A stretch of DNA of 64,000 nucleotides from Ascaphus truei (GCA_036426205.1 CM071568.1:49094801-49158800), one strand, 5' to 3'. Positions 1 through 11,390 are shown, numbered from the stretch's first letter. The notes: generated by a model from the sequence alone, not told the origin. Translations and numbers: made by a program.

Positions 1-276
1 AGCCAACAAACCTCGGAACATCTTTTTCATTCTTTGGAATTGGCCTGAATCTTACTAGGATCCACACTCAATCCTTCAGGAAAGATGATATAAGTGATTT
101 TTACAGAAACGTTCCGGGATAACTCAGACAAGTTTTTGATGATCCTGAAGATTATCCAAGAAAATCAGGATATCATGCAGATAAGCGAATACAAACTGGT
201 CCCGGGGATCTCAAAGAGAATCATTGATAAAATGCTGAAATGTGGTCAGGAGCGTTGCAGAGGCCAAAAGGCATGA

Positions 277-1288
277 GTGTGACGGTTCAGGGGATTCCTT
301 CCCCTTCATGTGTCCCTGAGGTCACACGCTCACTTACCCTCTCTGTCCCTTCCCCTGCCAGCCTCCCTTCCTGTACCCATTCCTGTCCCTCTCCGGCAGC
401 CTCTGACGCCGTTCCTGCACCACAGCGCGCACCCCGCAAGACTCGCGCACCCGCGCGGTACCCAAGCCCCTGCTGCGGCGTTCCCCACTCTCAGCCCCCC
501 TCGGTATCTGCTCCCATCCCCTTACCTCCGGCGGCTGTTCCCTGCGTTCCTCCATCCTCCTCTGCGGGTGTCCCCACGGCGCGGCGTTCCGCGCGCCTCG
601 TGACGCAGCCAGTGCGCGCGCACTTTCAGATTACAGAGGGCGCGCGCCCACGCTCCTCTTCTAGGGGTTTTCAGCCTCCTGACTCCTCCTCCCATGCCCT
701 GCAAGCGATCTCCCTTACTGGTTCCCCTGTCTCCTCCCCTGTCTCCTCCTCTTCTCCTCCTCACCTATCCCTAATGTCTCCTACTTCACCTTCTGCTCCT
801 CCCCTCTCTCAAATTGGTGTTCCCTCCTTTATAACCCCTGTCTGTCCTTTCTATCATTGCTCTGCATAGCTTCTGTTATCCCTGTGTGTGCAGTCCTGTG
901 CTTGGCTCTCCTCTGTGTTCCAGCTTGTTCCTGCTCCTGCTTGTCTCTGGATCTCCCTGGTTTGACCTCTGCTTGTCCTGGACTACCCTGCTCTATGTTG
1001 CCCTTGAACCATGCTTATGAACTCTACCTTGCTGACCTCTGTAACCCCTGGACTTTGGCTTACGAACTTGACGACTCTGACTTCTGGATCCCTGGACTCT
1101 GGCGCACGGACATCACTATCCTTACTCTGTACTCCTAAGGCGTTGCAAGTATCACTAACTATCTTTCAACAGGCCCGGCAACGCCATACCACACTCCGGG
1201 CACGCCCTCACTGCTGTGGGTGCGTGGTAATACCCTTCCCACCTCAGTATTGGGGTCTTGCCAGGTCTGCGGGCATACAGGCGTGACA
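277..1288 (+). mobile_element. Ty3/Gypsy-type LTR, copy 1 (5' LTR)
   Basis: The segment starts TGTGACGG and ends GTGACA, and a gag-like reading frame begins two bases later. Its last 90 bp (a run reading roughly cccacctcagt-ttggggtc) matches the ends of two other LTRs in the window, 19864-20651 on plus and about 54480-55270 on minus. The body is pyrimidine-rich on the plus strand with repeated ctggac/ctctg words, as in those copies. No primer-binding site could be defined between the LTR end and gag. The left boundary rests only on the TGT start; no target duplication was found because the element is cut off on its 3' side. Confidence 0.6.
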
Positions 1289-1289
1289 T

Positions 1290-1765
1290 TATGCAGAGCC
1301 AAACAAATGCAGACCCCCCTGAGGTGGGTACAGGTGTTTCACTTGAGGACTTACAATTTGTGACCAATCAGCTGTCCACAGTCTCCCAACAATTGGCTAA
1401 CCTCTCAATCAGGAGACTCCCCTGGCTCCAGCACCCCCGGTTTCCACAACCTATGCCAACTCTGGACCCCGTATTGAATCACCTAACCGCTATGATGGGG
1501 ACCCGCTCGCCTGCCGCGGTTTCCTAAACCAATGCGAGGTGCAATTCGAGATGTCCCCCTCCCTGTTTCCCACTGGTCGTTCTAAGGTGGCTTACATCTA
1601 CGCCTTGCTTACCGGTGACGCCCTCGCTTAGGCCTCTCCCCTCTGGGAACGTAAGAGCGAACTAACCCAAGACTATCCTAAATTCAGGCACGAATTTCAG
1701 CAAGTATTTGATACTCCTGCACGGCACGAGACAGCCGCATTCTCTGTCTTCCATATTTTCACAGG
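1290..1765 (+). pseudogene. Broken Ty3/Gypsy gag
   Basis: An ATG immediately after the LTR opens a frame starting MQSQTNADPPEVG. Around 1490 the homologous reading shifts frame to RYDGDPLACRGFLNQCEVQF, followed by SKVAYIYALLTGDALA, an in-frame TAG, then ASPLWERKSEL. The block RYDGDP-CRGFLNQC...SKVAYI-LLTG-ALA-ASPLWE is a hallmark of vertebrate Ty3/Gypsy Gag capsid, the capsid type also found in domesticated RTL genes. The TAG sits where the family has Trp. One frameshift, one stop and truncation by a microsatellite near 1780 leave no protease or polymerase. It is a dead fragment. Confidence 0.8.
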
Positions 1766-1782
1766 CCCGAAGATCTGCTGCC

Positions 1783-1990
1783 AAGTATGTTTTGTGTGTG
1801 TGCCTCTATCTGTGAGTGTGTCTCTTCTGTGTGTGTGTGTATCTGTGTGTGTGTGTCTGTGTGTGTCTCTGTGTGTGTATCTCTGTGTGTGTGAGTCTCT
1901 TTCTGTGTGTGTGTGTGTCTGTGTGTCTCTGCGTGTGTGTGTGTCTCTCTCTGTGTGTGTCTCTGTGCGTGTGCCTCGTTATGTGTGTAT
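1783..1990 (+). repeat. Imperfect (TG)n/(TC)n microsatellite
   Basis: Runs of TG interrupted by TCTCTG and TATCTG words fill this stretch and abut the 3' tail of the minus-strand LINE. The apparent reading frames through it (Val/Cys/Leu/Ser only) are artefacts of the repeat. Confidence 0.9.
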
Positions 1991-2285
1991 TGTATTGTAT
2001 TGTATTGTATGTCTTTATTTATATAGCGCCATTAGTGTACATAGCGCTTCACAGTAGTAATACATGTGGTAATCAAATAAATAACAGATAATATAAATAA
2101 CAGATCATGGGAATAAGTGCTTTAGACATAAAAGTAACATTTCGGAAGAGGAGTCCCTGCCCTGAGGAGCTTACATTCTAATTGGTAGGTAGGGAGAACG
2201 TACAGAGACAGTAGGAGGGAGTTCTGGTAAGTGCGTCTGCAGGGGGCCAATCTTTATGTATCCTGTGTTCAGAATATCCACAGTG

Positions 2286-5200
2286 CTATTCATATGCTTC
2301 TTTAAGCAAGTGTGTCTTAAGGTGGGTCTTAAAGGTGGATAGAGAGGGTGCTAGTCGGGTACTGAGGGGAAGGGCATTCCAGAGGTGTGGGGCAGTCAGT
2401 GAAAAAGGTTTAAGGCGGGAGAGGGCTTTAGATACAAAGGGGGTAGAAAGTAGACATCCTTGAGCAGAACGCAAGAGTCGGGATGGTGCATAGCGAGAAA
2501 TTAGGGCTGAGATGTAAGGAGGAGCAGAAGAGTGTAAAGCTTTAAAAGTGAGGAGAAGAATGGAGTGTGAGATGCGGGATTTGATCGGAAGCCAGGAGAG
2601 GGATTTCATGAGGGGAGATGCTGAGACAGATCTAGGAAAGAGTAGAGTGATTCTGGCAGCAGCATTTAGGATAGATTGTAGGGGAGACAGGTGAGAGGCA
2701 GGAAGGCCAGACAGCAGGAGGTTACAGTAATCAAGACGGGAGAGAATGAGGGCCTGAGTCAGAGTTTTAGCAGTCGAAGCGTCGAACAACAGAGGAAAGG
2801 GCGTATCTTAGTTATATTGCGGAGGAAAAAAGCGACAAGTTTTAGAAAGTTTTTGTAATGTGAGGGGCGGAATGTGAGAGAGAGTCGAGTGTGACCCAGG
2901 CAGCGTGCTTGGGCTACTGGTGAATGATTGTAGTTCCAACAGTAATGTGGAAGGAGGTACGTAGGGCCGGTTTGGGAGGAATTATGTAAGAGCTCTGTTT
3001 ATAGCATGTTGAGTTTAAGCGTTCGGGGCCATCCAGGATGATATAGCAGAGGAGACATTCAGAAACTTTGGTTTGTACAGCAGTTGTAGGTCGGTTGTTT
3101 TGAAAAGTATATTTGTGTGTCTTCGCATAGAGGTGATAATTAAACCCAAAAGATATTATTAGGTCACCTAGAGAGAGTGTGTACAGAGAAAGAGAAGAGG
3201 TCCCCAGGACGAGCCCTGGGGTCCCCCACAGAGAGATCAATAGGAGGAGGAGGTGTTGCAGAAAGAACACCTAAAAGTACGATGGGAGAGGTAGGATGAG
3301 ATCCAGGATAGAGCTTTGTTCCGAATACCTAGAGTATGGAGAATGTGTGAGAGAAGAGGTGGTCCACGGTGTCAAATGCTGCAGAGAGGTCGAGTAATAT
3401 GACAAGTGGTAATTACCTCTGTCTTTTGGCAGCATGGAGGTCGTTAGTTATTTTAGTGAGGGCTGTTTCCGTGGAGTGAGCAGTGCGGAAGCCAGATTGT
3501 AGAGGGTCTAGGAGAGAATAGGTTTTGAGAAAATGAGCAAGCGAGAGAATACAAGACTTTCAAGTAGTTTAGAGGCAAAAGGCAGAGGGAGACAGGTCGA
3601 TAGTTAGAAAGACAGGTAGGGTCAAGCTGCTGTTTTTGATTAATGTTATGACTGTTGCATGTTTGAAGGAGGTGGAAAGGTTCCAGAGCAGGAGGATTTA
3701 AAAATGTGTGTAAGCGTAGGGATTATAGTGGGCTATGAGGTTTTAGGAGATGGGAGGGAATGGGGTCAAGAGGGCAAGTGGTAGAGGGAGAAGAGGAGAT
3801 CAACACGACACATCCTCTCTCCTCTGAACAGTGGAAAAAGACTCAAGGAAGGCAGGAGAGAGTTAGGAAGAGGTGTAGGATGGGGGGAAGAAACATAGGG
3901 GTTTTCTGCGCCGTATGGATTCCACACTTTTCCTTAAAATAGTCAGCAAAGTCCTGAGCGGAGATGGAGGAAGAGAGGCAGCTGAGGGTGGTTTGAGTAG
4001 AGTATCAACGACAGAGAACAGTCTGAGCGGGTTAGACTTGTGCATGTTGATTAGTGCAGAAAAGTAGGCTTGTTTAGCTTGCGAGAGGCAGAGTTGAGAC
4101 AGGATAGCATAATTTGTAGTGAAGGAAGTCTCGCGAGTGTGAGACTTCCTCCATAGCGTTCAGAGGAACGAGTGGAGGAACGCAGCATGCGCGTGTGGGA
4201 ATTTAGCCAGGGTCTAGGGTAGAAGGGCGAGGGCGGCAGAGAAAAGCGGGGCATTAGATCAAGAGACGAGGACAAGACAAGAGTTGTACTTTCTGACCAG
4301 GTTGTCAGGGTCTGTAGCAGAGCTGAGAGAGGAGAGGGAGGAGTGTAAAGTGGACTCAAAGTCAGGTAAGTGATAGAGCGCAGGTTTCTGCAGAACCGGG
4401 GTGTAATGGAGGTGGAGAAGGGGAGAAGCGAGATAAGAGAATGAGATGAGGTGATGGTCAGAGAGAGGAAAAGGGGAAAATTGAGAAATCGTAAAGAGAG
4501 AGAAGTTTGTAGTGAAAACCAGGTCTAAGTAGTGCCATCCTTGTGGGTGTCTGGCTGCAGTCCACGTTGAAGGCCAAAAGAAGAGGTGATAAAGAACTGG
4601 GAACCCCAAGAAGAGAGGGTCATCAATGTGGCAATTGAAGTCCCCAAGGAGAAGACAGGGAGTCTGAAGGAGAGAAAGAAAGAGAGCCGGATTCACATTG
4701 AGAGAGAAAGGCAGAAGGGGGATGAGTAGAGGTAGGTTGGCGAGAGAATGACTGAACAGGGAGAGGAGAGAAGATCTGGACAGTGTGAGCCTCAAAGGAG
4801 GGAAAAGCAAGAGAGAGGGGAATAGGAAGGGTTCGGTAACGGCAGACAGAGGAGAGCAGGAGCCCCACGCCTCCACCCCTGCCATCAGGGCGCGGAGTGT
4901 GGGAGAAGGAAAGGCCACCATAGGAGAGGGCAGCTTCCAGAGCAGAGTCAGACTGAGTGAGCCAGGTCTCAGTTATAGCAAATAGGAGCAGAGAGTGAGA
5001 GAGGAAGAAGTCATGTACAGAGAGGAACTTGTTAGAGAGGGAGCGAGCATTCCAAAGGGCACAGGAGAAAGGGAGAGAGGAGGGAGGGTGGCAGGGGATG
5101 GGTTTGAGGTTGGAGGGGTTGACACCAGAAGGAGTAGAAGTTGCATGTGGAAGGCGAGGACGAGAGCAAGTAGAAATAAGGCAGGGACCAGGATTGGGAG

Positions 5201-5471
5201 AGATATCCCCAGAAGCAAGGAGGAGAAGCATGGATAGAAAGAGGATGTGTGAGGATGATTTGTAGGGGTGTTTTTTAGTGCAGGGGATATAGCTGTGTGG
5301 TGTCAGAGGACGCAGGTAAGAAAGGAGTTCATGTGAACTGAGAAGTGGTGAAGAAAGGAGAGATGGAGATATATGAATGGAGTTAGAGACATACTGAGGC
5401 TGGTAAAAAGAAGTGCATAATTTGAGAAGAAGTGAAGTCACAGCAAATATAAATGGTAAAGGCAGCATCAC
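2286..5471 (-). pseudogene. Endonuclease/reverse-transcriptase ORF of the L2-like LINE, broken
   Basis: Pieces in several frames align end to end. 5471-4623 has GDISPNPGP, then WNARSLSNK and ITETWL of the endonuclease. 4921-4259 continues with LLLGDFNCHIDD, LDLVF and SDHHLISF, the Asp/His catalytic region. 4045-3863 has NPLRLFSVVDTLLKPP. 3270-2914 is the RT palm, but YADD is replaced by YAKT, so the catalytic aspartates are lost. 2789-2286 is the intact-looking C-terminus with LSRLDYCNLLLSGLP, LSWLPIKSRI and APHLWNALP. Frameshifts separate these blocks. In an active element this protein would nick target DNA and copy the element RNA there. Confidence 0.85.
5184..5210 (-). other. 2A-like ribosome-skipping motif GDISPNPGP in the LINE ORF
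   Basis: Residues 88-96 of the minus-strand frame starting at 5471 read GDISPNPGP, preceded by a Leu-rich stretch. Viral and retrotransposon 2A sequences end D-x-E-x-NPGP and make the ribosome skip the last Gly-Pro bond. Here the Glu position is Ser, so activity is uncertain. 2A-like motifs near the N-terminus are known from several non-LTR retrotransposons. Confidence 0.6.
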
Positions 5472-5521
5472 AGCAGTAATGATGCAGTCTGGTATTGATG
5501 ATATCCTCCTTTCCAGCGTAG

Positions 5522-5606
5522 TTCTGTGTGTCTGTGTGTCTGTGAGTGTGTGTCTGTGTGTATGTCTGTGGGGGTGTGTGTACTACGTCTGCGCGCGTGT
5601 GTGAAT
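5522..5606 (+). repeat. (TG)n-rich microsatellite
   Basis: TGTGTC/TGTGTG words form a short imperfect repeat directly beyond the 5' end of the minus-strand LINE. Confidence 0.8.
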
Positions 5607-5689
5607 GCTGCATCTACACATGTGCTCGGCGCCAGCAGCTACTGCGCAGGTGCGCCCAGCCGGTGGCTACTGCGCGTGCGCGCCGAGTG

Positions 5690-5765
5690 CGGGAGGCCTC
5701 TGCATACGCACCGAGCTGCCATCACTGACGGCCTCATCTGCCAGCAGTGACGTCACTTCAGTTTT
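5690..5765 (+). repeat. Interspersed repeat fragment, also at 59715-59785
   Basis: The words gcaccgagctgcca, tgacggc, tctgccag and agtgacgtcacttc occur in the same order here and at 59715-59785. It is an unclassified dispersed repeat. The block contains a CRE-like TGACGTCA. Confidence 0.55.
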
Positions 5766-6739
5766 TTGCTGGTGTAAAAGACAAAACGCAAGTAGATGCC
5801 AACAAATCTCAATGCACTGATATGGATGCAGGCCACACAAAGAATAAGGAAACGGGTGCCGAATGTAGGAACATGAATAATGATATACCGACACATAGCC
5901 TCATTGTAATTACTATCTGCCTTCTGAAAAGTCTTTAGCGGATGTAAATATTTAGCAGAAGTTGATTTCGACTGATCATGTTGCATTTGGAGCCAACATG
6001 AGAGAAGAAGGAAAAGGTGAGTGCGGGTTATGACTTGAGCGATGAGTGGTAAGAATGCAATTGTAAAGAACGGCAAAACGTGGGTGTGTATTAGCCTGAA
6101 AGAATTGGACCTAATGTATCCGTTTCTTTATACGTTTGCATGAACGATGTGTGATGACAGATTATATGTGTATGAGTTTGCAAAGTTATGAAAGGATGAA
6201 AATGTAGCGTTTGTAAACAAAACATTGTGCTTCCGTGTTCACATGGTAAGGATCACTACAGGAGCCTTGTTTATAGTAATACTAGCTAAACGTACCAGGC
6301 GTTGCTCACGAGTTGTAAGAAACCAAAACAAAATAGTGAGATTTAAAAATGGATCATTAATTGTTTTCCAGTTTCTTAATGTCATTTTCTAATGCATTTT
6401 TATGCTAATGCTGTTGGGTAAACTATATTTTTGGTTTTTCTATCGGGCGCAAAAAGATTTGTGATGTCTTATGTGATGTCATATGTGACATCATGTATGG
6501 TGAAATCAGTAAAGCATGGGGGGGGGGGGGAGTTAACATTTCCAGACTTTTGAAGGGTTTGTGTACAAACCTGAACTACATTTTAACAATGTTTTTTCAA
6601 TGTAATATACATGTATGTGTATTTCTCCATTTGTATGGTGTGTCTGTATATACGTCATACTTGTATATGTGTACGATAATAAAAGAGCCTGTGTGTCTAT
6701 CTGTCAGAGCCATAACTCCAAGACAATGAAACATATATA

Positions 6740-7469
6740 TGTAGCCCTCCCTGACATACAAGTCCTAGTAACAGTGCAGGCAGTGTCAGGACCAATCCTG
6801 GGTTTTCCCCACAGAAGTAGCTTCCTTGAGTGACATGGGAGGAGGTGGGCCAAGGCCTGTGTTCTGTCCAATCCTGGGCTCAGACCTTGTACCTTCCCCC
6901 TCTGTACTTACGGGGCTGCACACCTACATTTAGTTAGTGTCTCTACCCCCTTGAGAGAGACAGGACTCACACAGAGGTGTATTGAGCATTGGCACCTGCG
7001 GTCCCCTCCCCTTGGGAGAGTGGGGGGGAGTACTTTTCCCCTGACTCTATTAGGGAGTCAGGGAGGAGTAAGGCTTGCCCCTGGTGCTCTTTGCCAGGGG
7101 TGGATGTCCAGGGACCATGCTGAGGTTGGAGACCTATTTTACTCAGCTGAAGCAGATACAAGTTGTGTTGCCGTGTATGCAGAGAGACAATAAAGTGTTC
7201 CAGTTATCTATACTCCTGCCTGGTGTGCAATCTATCTGGGGGAGTGGAAGTAAGTTCTCCTGCAGGGATTCTCTCTACATCCCTGGAGCCTGCAGCAGAT
7301 GGAGACGCTGTACCATGTGAGATAAAGATCAGTAATCTACCCAGAAGCCTGTAATGTCTTCCACAATGACAATGACGGAAAGCTCAGGATCCTGTGAACC
7401 AGCAGGTAGCCTGCACCATACACCATGTAATAGGCAGATCTCCCAGAGGGTGAGGGAAACATTGTTACA
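6740..7469 (+). mobile_element. Solo LTR, ERV-like family 'TGTAGCC', copy E (730 bp)
   Basis: It starts TGTAGCCC and ends GTTACA, with tata on both sides as a possible 4-bp target duplication inside a TA run. An AATAAA polyadenylation signal lies at about 7189. Near the 3' end it carries the family's gatggagacgctg block and the ctcccagagggtgaggga word shared with the end of the copy at 21044-22536. It is the shortest family member seen. Confidence 0.7.
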
Positions 7470-7481
7470 TATATATATATA

Positions 7482-8643
7482 TGTAGCCCCCTTTCCTTAT
7501 GCCTAAGTGAACTACGGGTGCAACTACGCTTACTGCTTTACCTGTCTGCTCACAGGAGGGCTATGCCTCCGCCTGTGGGAGCCTCGGGTGAGCTCTTTCT
7601 CCTTGCAGTGCAGCGCCTCCACCTCTGAGGGATCCCAGCATTAGCGGAATAAACCCTCACAGGGACCGATACACAGTAATAAGTAATACACCACACATAT
7701 GTATATAACTTAGCTTTACTGTACACACACTAAACACAGATAACACAATAAATGATACCCACAGTATAACACAGAGACCCAAAATGTGGTGGTTCCCCCA
7801 AAATACTGAGGGTGCCATGGCACCAATACCCCTGACATCCTCTCCCAGCAATTCCCAACCAAATGTGAGGTAGCGCTACCCCTGTGGATGTAGGTGCACG
7901 TTGAGTACCTGCCTGGGTACTCCAGTACCCAGGTGCTGCTTGGCGTGGTGAGTTGGAGCGGATCCCACATAGCGGGGCCTCCAATACAAATCACCTCTCT
8001 CCTAAGGGTCCTGATCCTCCTCTCAGTGTGAGCTCCAGCCGGAGGGTATCACACAATGTCTCAGGGTCCTGTGGCCTGGACCCAGGCCGTCGTGCGCTGC
8101 ATGGCCATCCGGTCACCAGCGCAGTACTACTACCACTAATGGGAAGAGTCCCTATCTAGGGCCTTCCCTACAACACTCTGCTACTATGGCTCAGGGCCTA
8201 ACTGGGGCATAAGGGCAGTATCTAGGCCTAGCCCAGGAGGCACAGCTCCCTGGACAATACCTTCTGTCTTGCCGCCTCCGTTCAACTGAGCACGCTGGCT
8301 CCTTGTACCAAAGGATATACTGTTCCTTTTAAGCTGCTTCAATCCCATTGGCTGGGACAGCCCACCTGATTTCCCTCCCCCCAAGGATTCTGGGACACGT
8401 GGTCCTGCTTCAGGCTATGCGGAGCCAGTCCAAGATGGCCGCAGCGCGATTCCCACAGCCTTCTGGGGATTGTCGTCTCTATGGGCTTATGAAGCCATTT
8501 AAAGATGGCCACTGGTCCGATCGCAACTGCGCATGTGCAGCAGTCGAAAACGGCTGCCGCCACCTCTCCCCACTCCCGCAGAACTGCGACGGGCCACCCA
8601 GCAGTTCCACCTCACTGGAAGTAAGGAGGGGGACTCTGCTACA
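7482..8643 (-). mobile_element. Solo LTR, ERV-like family 'TGTAGCC', copy F (reverse)
   Basis: The reverse complement starts TGTAGCAGAG and ends GGCTACA. It shares with the copy at 21044-22536 the ordered words cacctgggtactgg, caggtactc, ggtagcgct, gtgccatggcaccctcagtattttgg, and the block gaggtggaggcgctgcactg followed by agacaggtaaagc, which looks like a splice donor. Flanks are tata and taca, so the 4-bp duplication is imperfect. It lies 12 bp from copy E and in the opposite orientation. Confidence 0.7.
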
Positions 8644-9269
8644 TACAGTATACATACAAACACAATGCAATCCTGACGTATTTTGTGAAAATCAGTGCAG
8701 TTTTGAAAGGTTCAGTCCGCCATCTTGATTCAAAATGGCGTCCCATTGTATCCAAACAGACAAAAACCTGCTCCTTGATCTCAGGAACGATCATGCTAAA
8801 TTTGGTTACGATATCTTAAGAGGTGTCCAAATGCATAGCAAACAGACAAACAACTTCCCATAAATATATAGTAGAAATAATAGTAAGGAGTAACTGCCAC
8901 TGACAGACTGAATTATTTGAAATTATTTGCAACTGATACATTTTTGTTTTGTTCATTATCAGGATTTGTTTTTTGCTACCCTGTCAGTCAGCACTGACAC
9001 TGTGGTACTATTGAAACTGCCTCCGGTTGAATAATTGCCAAAATGTAATCCAAAACTGCCAGAGATTGATGTTAGTCACCTGTTGGTAGAAAAAGGAATC
9101 CGCCAAATGACTGAGACTGAGCTTACAGGTTGGCAGTAATAAATCTCTGTTTTTCGAAGCTGAGGATCACTTTTCCAGGGGTGTAAAACATTGCTGGGAA
9201 AAGGCTGTCTGTAGAAAAGAACCTTCTGCAAAACAAGATCATATTTGTTTATACCGCACTGATAATACA

Positions 9270-9420
9270 CGTATGTATGTATATCTTTATTTATATCGCC
9301 CACAATGTACTCAGTGCTTTAACACTTTTAGCACAGTTTATACTCTAATATGGGGTTCAAACCAAGCTCTGCTCGCATCAAAGATAGTGCCCTTACCACA
9401 AAGCTACTGCCTCAAATATT
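9270..9420 (-). mobile_element. tRNA-derived SINE with LINE-like tail
   Basis: On the minus strand the head has an A-box-like agctttgtggtaagg and a B-box-like ggtttgaaccc. The tail reads aagcactgagtacattgtgggcgatataaataaagatatacatac, closely matching the 3' tail of the L2-like LINE at 1991-2060 and the tail at 14200-14308. This is the layout of a SINE mobilised by a partner LINE through a shared 3' end. Exact ends are approximate. Confidence 0.65.
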
Positions 9421-9469
9421 CCTGACCGAAAACACTAAATATTATAAGCAGAGGTAGAAGACAAGGTAA

Positions 9470-9880
9470 GGCCTCGTTCAGGGTCCTGGCTTCGGAGGGA
9501 GGGCGTGCTGACGTGCTTGCTGCAGTGAGAAACAAAGTATTCAATTTGAATACTTGTTGTCAGGGTAGCAACTGCCCTGCCTCCGAAGCCAGGAGTTGAC
9601 GCTGATGACAGTTTCAGTAAACGAAAATTTCGCAGCAGCGTCACAGGGACCCAGGCAGCCAATGAAATCATTCTTCAGAATTATTTCAAGACTGCAACAC
9701 TGATCCCTGCTCTCGGTCTGTGACCGGGAGGATTAGCATGTGACGTCAAAGACACGCCCACTGAACGACAGAATGCTGGGGCTGTCGGCAGGGGATGATC
9801 GGACGTCTCCTAGAAAAGTAACGCGCGCTCTCGCGGACGCGCGCCCTCCATATCCCAAAGCAGGCACCCTGAACGAGGCC
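9470..9880. mobile_element. PIF/Harbinger-type MITE, 411 bp
   Basis: Inverted ends GGCCTCGTTCAGGGT (left) and ACCCTGAACGAGGCC (right) are perfect over 15 bp, and TAA flanks both sides (9467-9469, 9881-9883). A 3-bp TAA/TTA duplication and GG-starting ends are typical of PIF/Harbinger. No transposase is present, so it must be moved in trans. Confidence 0.85.
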
Positions 9881-9988
9881 TAAGTAGGGTGACCAGATTT
9901 TGAAAATGAAAAACCGGGACATTTTTTTTTTTTACATAACAGTTTATTTATTGTAGTACACTTATACTTACGACCATTTGTCCTTGTT

Positions 9989-9989
<1 letters not shown>

Positions 9990-10034
<45 letters not shown>
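9990..10034 (+). repeat. (TG)22 microsatellite
   Basis: Uninterrupted gtgtgt run. Confidence 0.97.
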
Positions 10035-10035
<1 letters not shown>

Positions 10036-10499
10036 GGATGACCTCACTAATCGAACAAAAAAAAACAGATGTGAATGATTCTGAACCTCTTAACCATTGT
10101 CAGGATGCCCCCTCTTCACAATTTCTAAAGCAGCAATCCCGCATGGGATCTTACCTGATCCACAGTCCCTCAAGGTACTATACTGGAGGGGAGGTGTTCC
10201 CTACCTGTCTTCCGAGGTCTCCCGTGTGAAACTTGAGTCAGATCTGGAAGAAAGAAGGGTAGGTTACTTCGGTGTAGGTATACGGCAGTTAAGATAAGAC
10301 AGGGAGGGTGGAGGGAGACAGAAGAGAGGCGGGGTAGGCACCGCGCCTTTGGGACGAGATACCGAACGAGACACCGGCCGTACTGAGAGGATGAGAACGA
10401 GGATAGACCCGGACAGCACGAACTTGAAGCAGCGCCACACTGACGGAGAAACGACCACCCCCACCCTGAGGCTCAAAACCGAAAGATTCCTATTGCGGA

Positions 10500-10930
10500 G
10501 AGGAAAGAACATATAAACCACGTATTACGACGACACCCTCCCCACTACCCCCTAACCCTCACGCGACACCACAGCCCCCCACTGATTCCTCCCCTTATAA
10601 CGCCAACCGAACAGCCAAACACACCCCCCACACAACACGTTCACACAGTCCAACATATGCAGTCCCAATACAATATTACTAACATACTATAACCACCCCA
10701 ATTTAAACGGTGAAAACCTTATAATACCAAAAAATACCCCAACGTCACTCGCCCATAATAAAGGCAATTACTACCGCCCACCCACCCCGAAGATTTTGTA
10801 CCGCTTTACATAAACGACACATTCTGTCACCAAGAACCCCCAAAACCCAAGTATTCAAAGCATACTGTCTTGCTCACCAAACTCTATCATCCAGCTCCAA
10901 CCAAAAAGAATAACACCTCAACACCTATAC
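10500..10930 (+). repeat. C+A-rich, G-poor tract
   Basis: The plus strand has very few G residues for about 400 bases (accccctaaccctcacgcg style). It is not a simple tandem repeat. It continues the strand bias of the CA-rich block after a short GA-rich interval. Confidence 0.7.
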
Positions 10931-10974
10931 TTATCTCGCCCGACCAACAGACGAGCCATCGACGACCAGCAGAG

Positions 10975-11390
10975 GAGAGAAGCAGCTGTAGAGGGTGGGA
11001 GGGGGAGAGAGAAGTTGAGCAGACACTGGACGGGGCTGCGGGAGAGAGAAAGAGAGGCAGACCGACGCGCCCAAGTGGGGAGAGAGAAGGAGAGAGCACT
11101 GAGAGACCGGAGTGATGAGATGAGGGGGAGAGAGGGTGAGAGAGAGAGAAGGAGGCAGAGATCAAAGAGAGACAAGCAGAGAAAGAAAGAGATTCCTCTC
11201 CCTCCGGAGGGGGCGGGAGAGAACGGAGGAAGGAGGAGATGCACGCAGGGGGAGAGACGATCGAGGGGTGAGAGAGAGAAGGAGACAGGAGCGAGAATGA
11301 AAGGAGACAGAGATGCGGTGGGAGGAGCCAGGAGCGGCGGGTGAGGAGAGCGAGGAGGGTGAGGGAGAGGGAGAGGGAGGGATACACACA
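10975..11390 (+). repeat. Purine-rich (GA)n-like tract
   Basis: gagagagaaagagaggcag type words dominate the plus strand. The long Ser/Leu/Pro frames on the minus strand here are by-products of this composition. Confidence 0.85.

Larger units (their letters stand above)
1991..5511 (-). mobile_element. L2-like non-LTR retrotransposon, nearly full length, decayed
   Basis: Read on the minus strand, the element runs from about 5511 to a 3' tail at 1991-2060 that ends in a ...gcgctatataaataaagacatac(aatac)n type sequence. It encodes in order a hydrophobic N-terminal segment with a 2A-like motif, an apurinic/apyrimidinic endonuclease, a reverse transcriptase and the conserved C-terminal region. The same family recurs at 51360-52040 (internally deleted) and 57805-58870 (5' truncated). 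The ORF is broken by many frameshifts, so this copy is inactive. Assignment to the L2/Jockey group rests on motifs; the exact clade is not certain. Confidence 0.85.
6286..8868 (+). mobile_element. Unclassified dispersed element interrupted by two solo LTRs
   Basis: The left edge reads tactagctaaacgtacc-ggcgttgctc and the right edge ends aaatatatagta, a pairing I associate with a common dispersed repeat in vertebrates. The region between contains the two LTRs at 6740-8643. No coding capacity and no clear terminal inverted repeats are visible, so the class is unknown and the boundaries are tentative. Confidence 0.3.

Noticed and set aside
240..869. 209-codon Pro/Ser/Ala-rich frame
   Set aside because: Lies within the Gypsy LTR and reflects its pyrimidine-rich composition.
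5620..5720. GC-rich tgcgcgtgcgcgcc patch as a CpG-island promoter
   Set aside because: Only about 100 bp, next to a microsatellite and part of a dispersed repeat; no gene follows.
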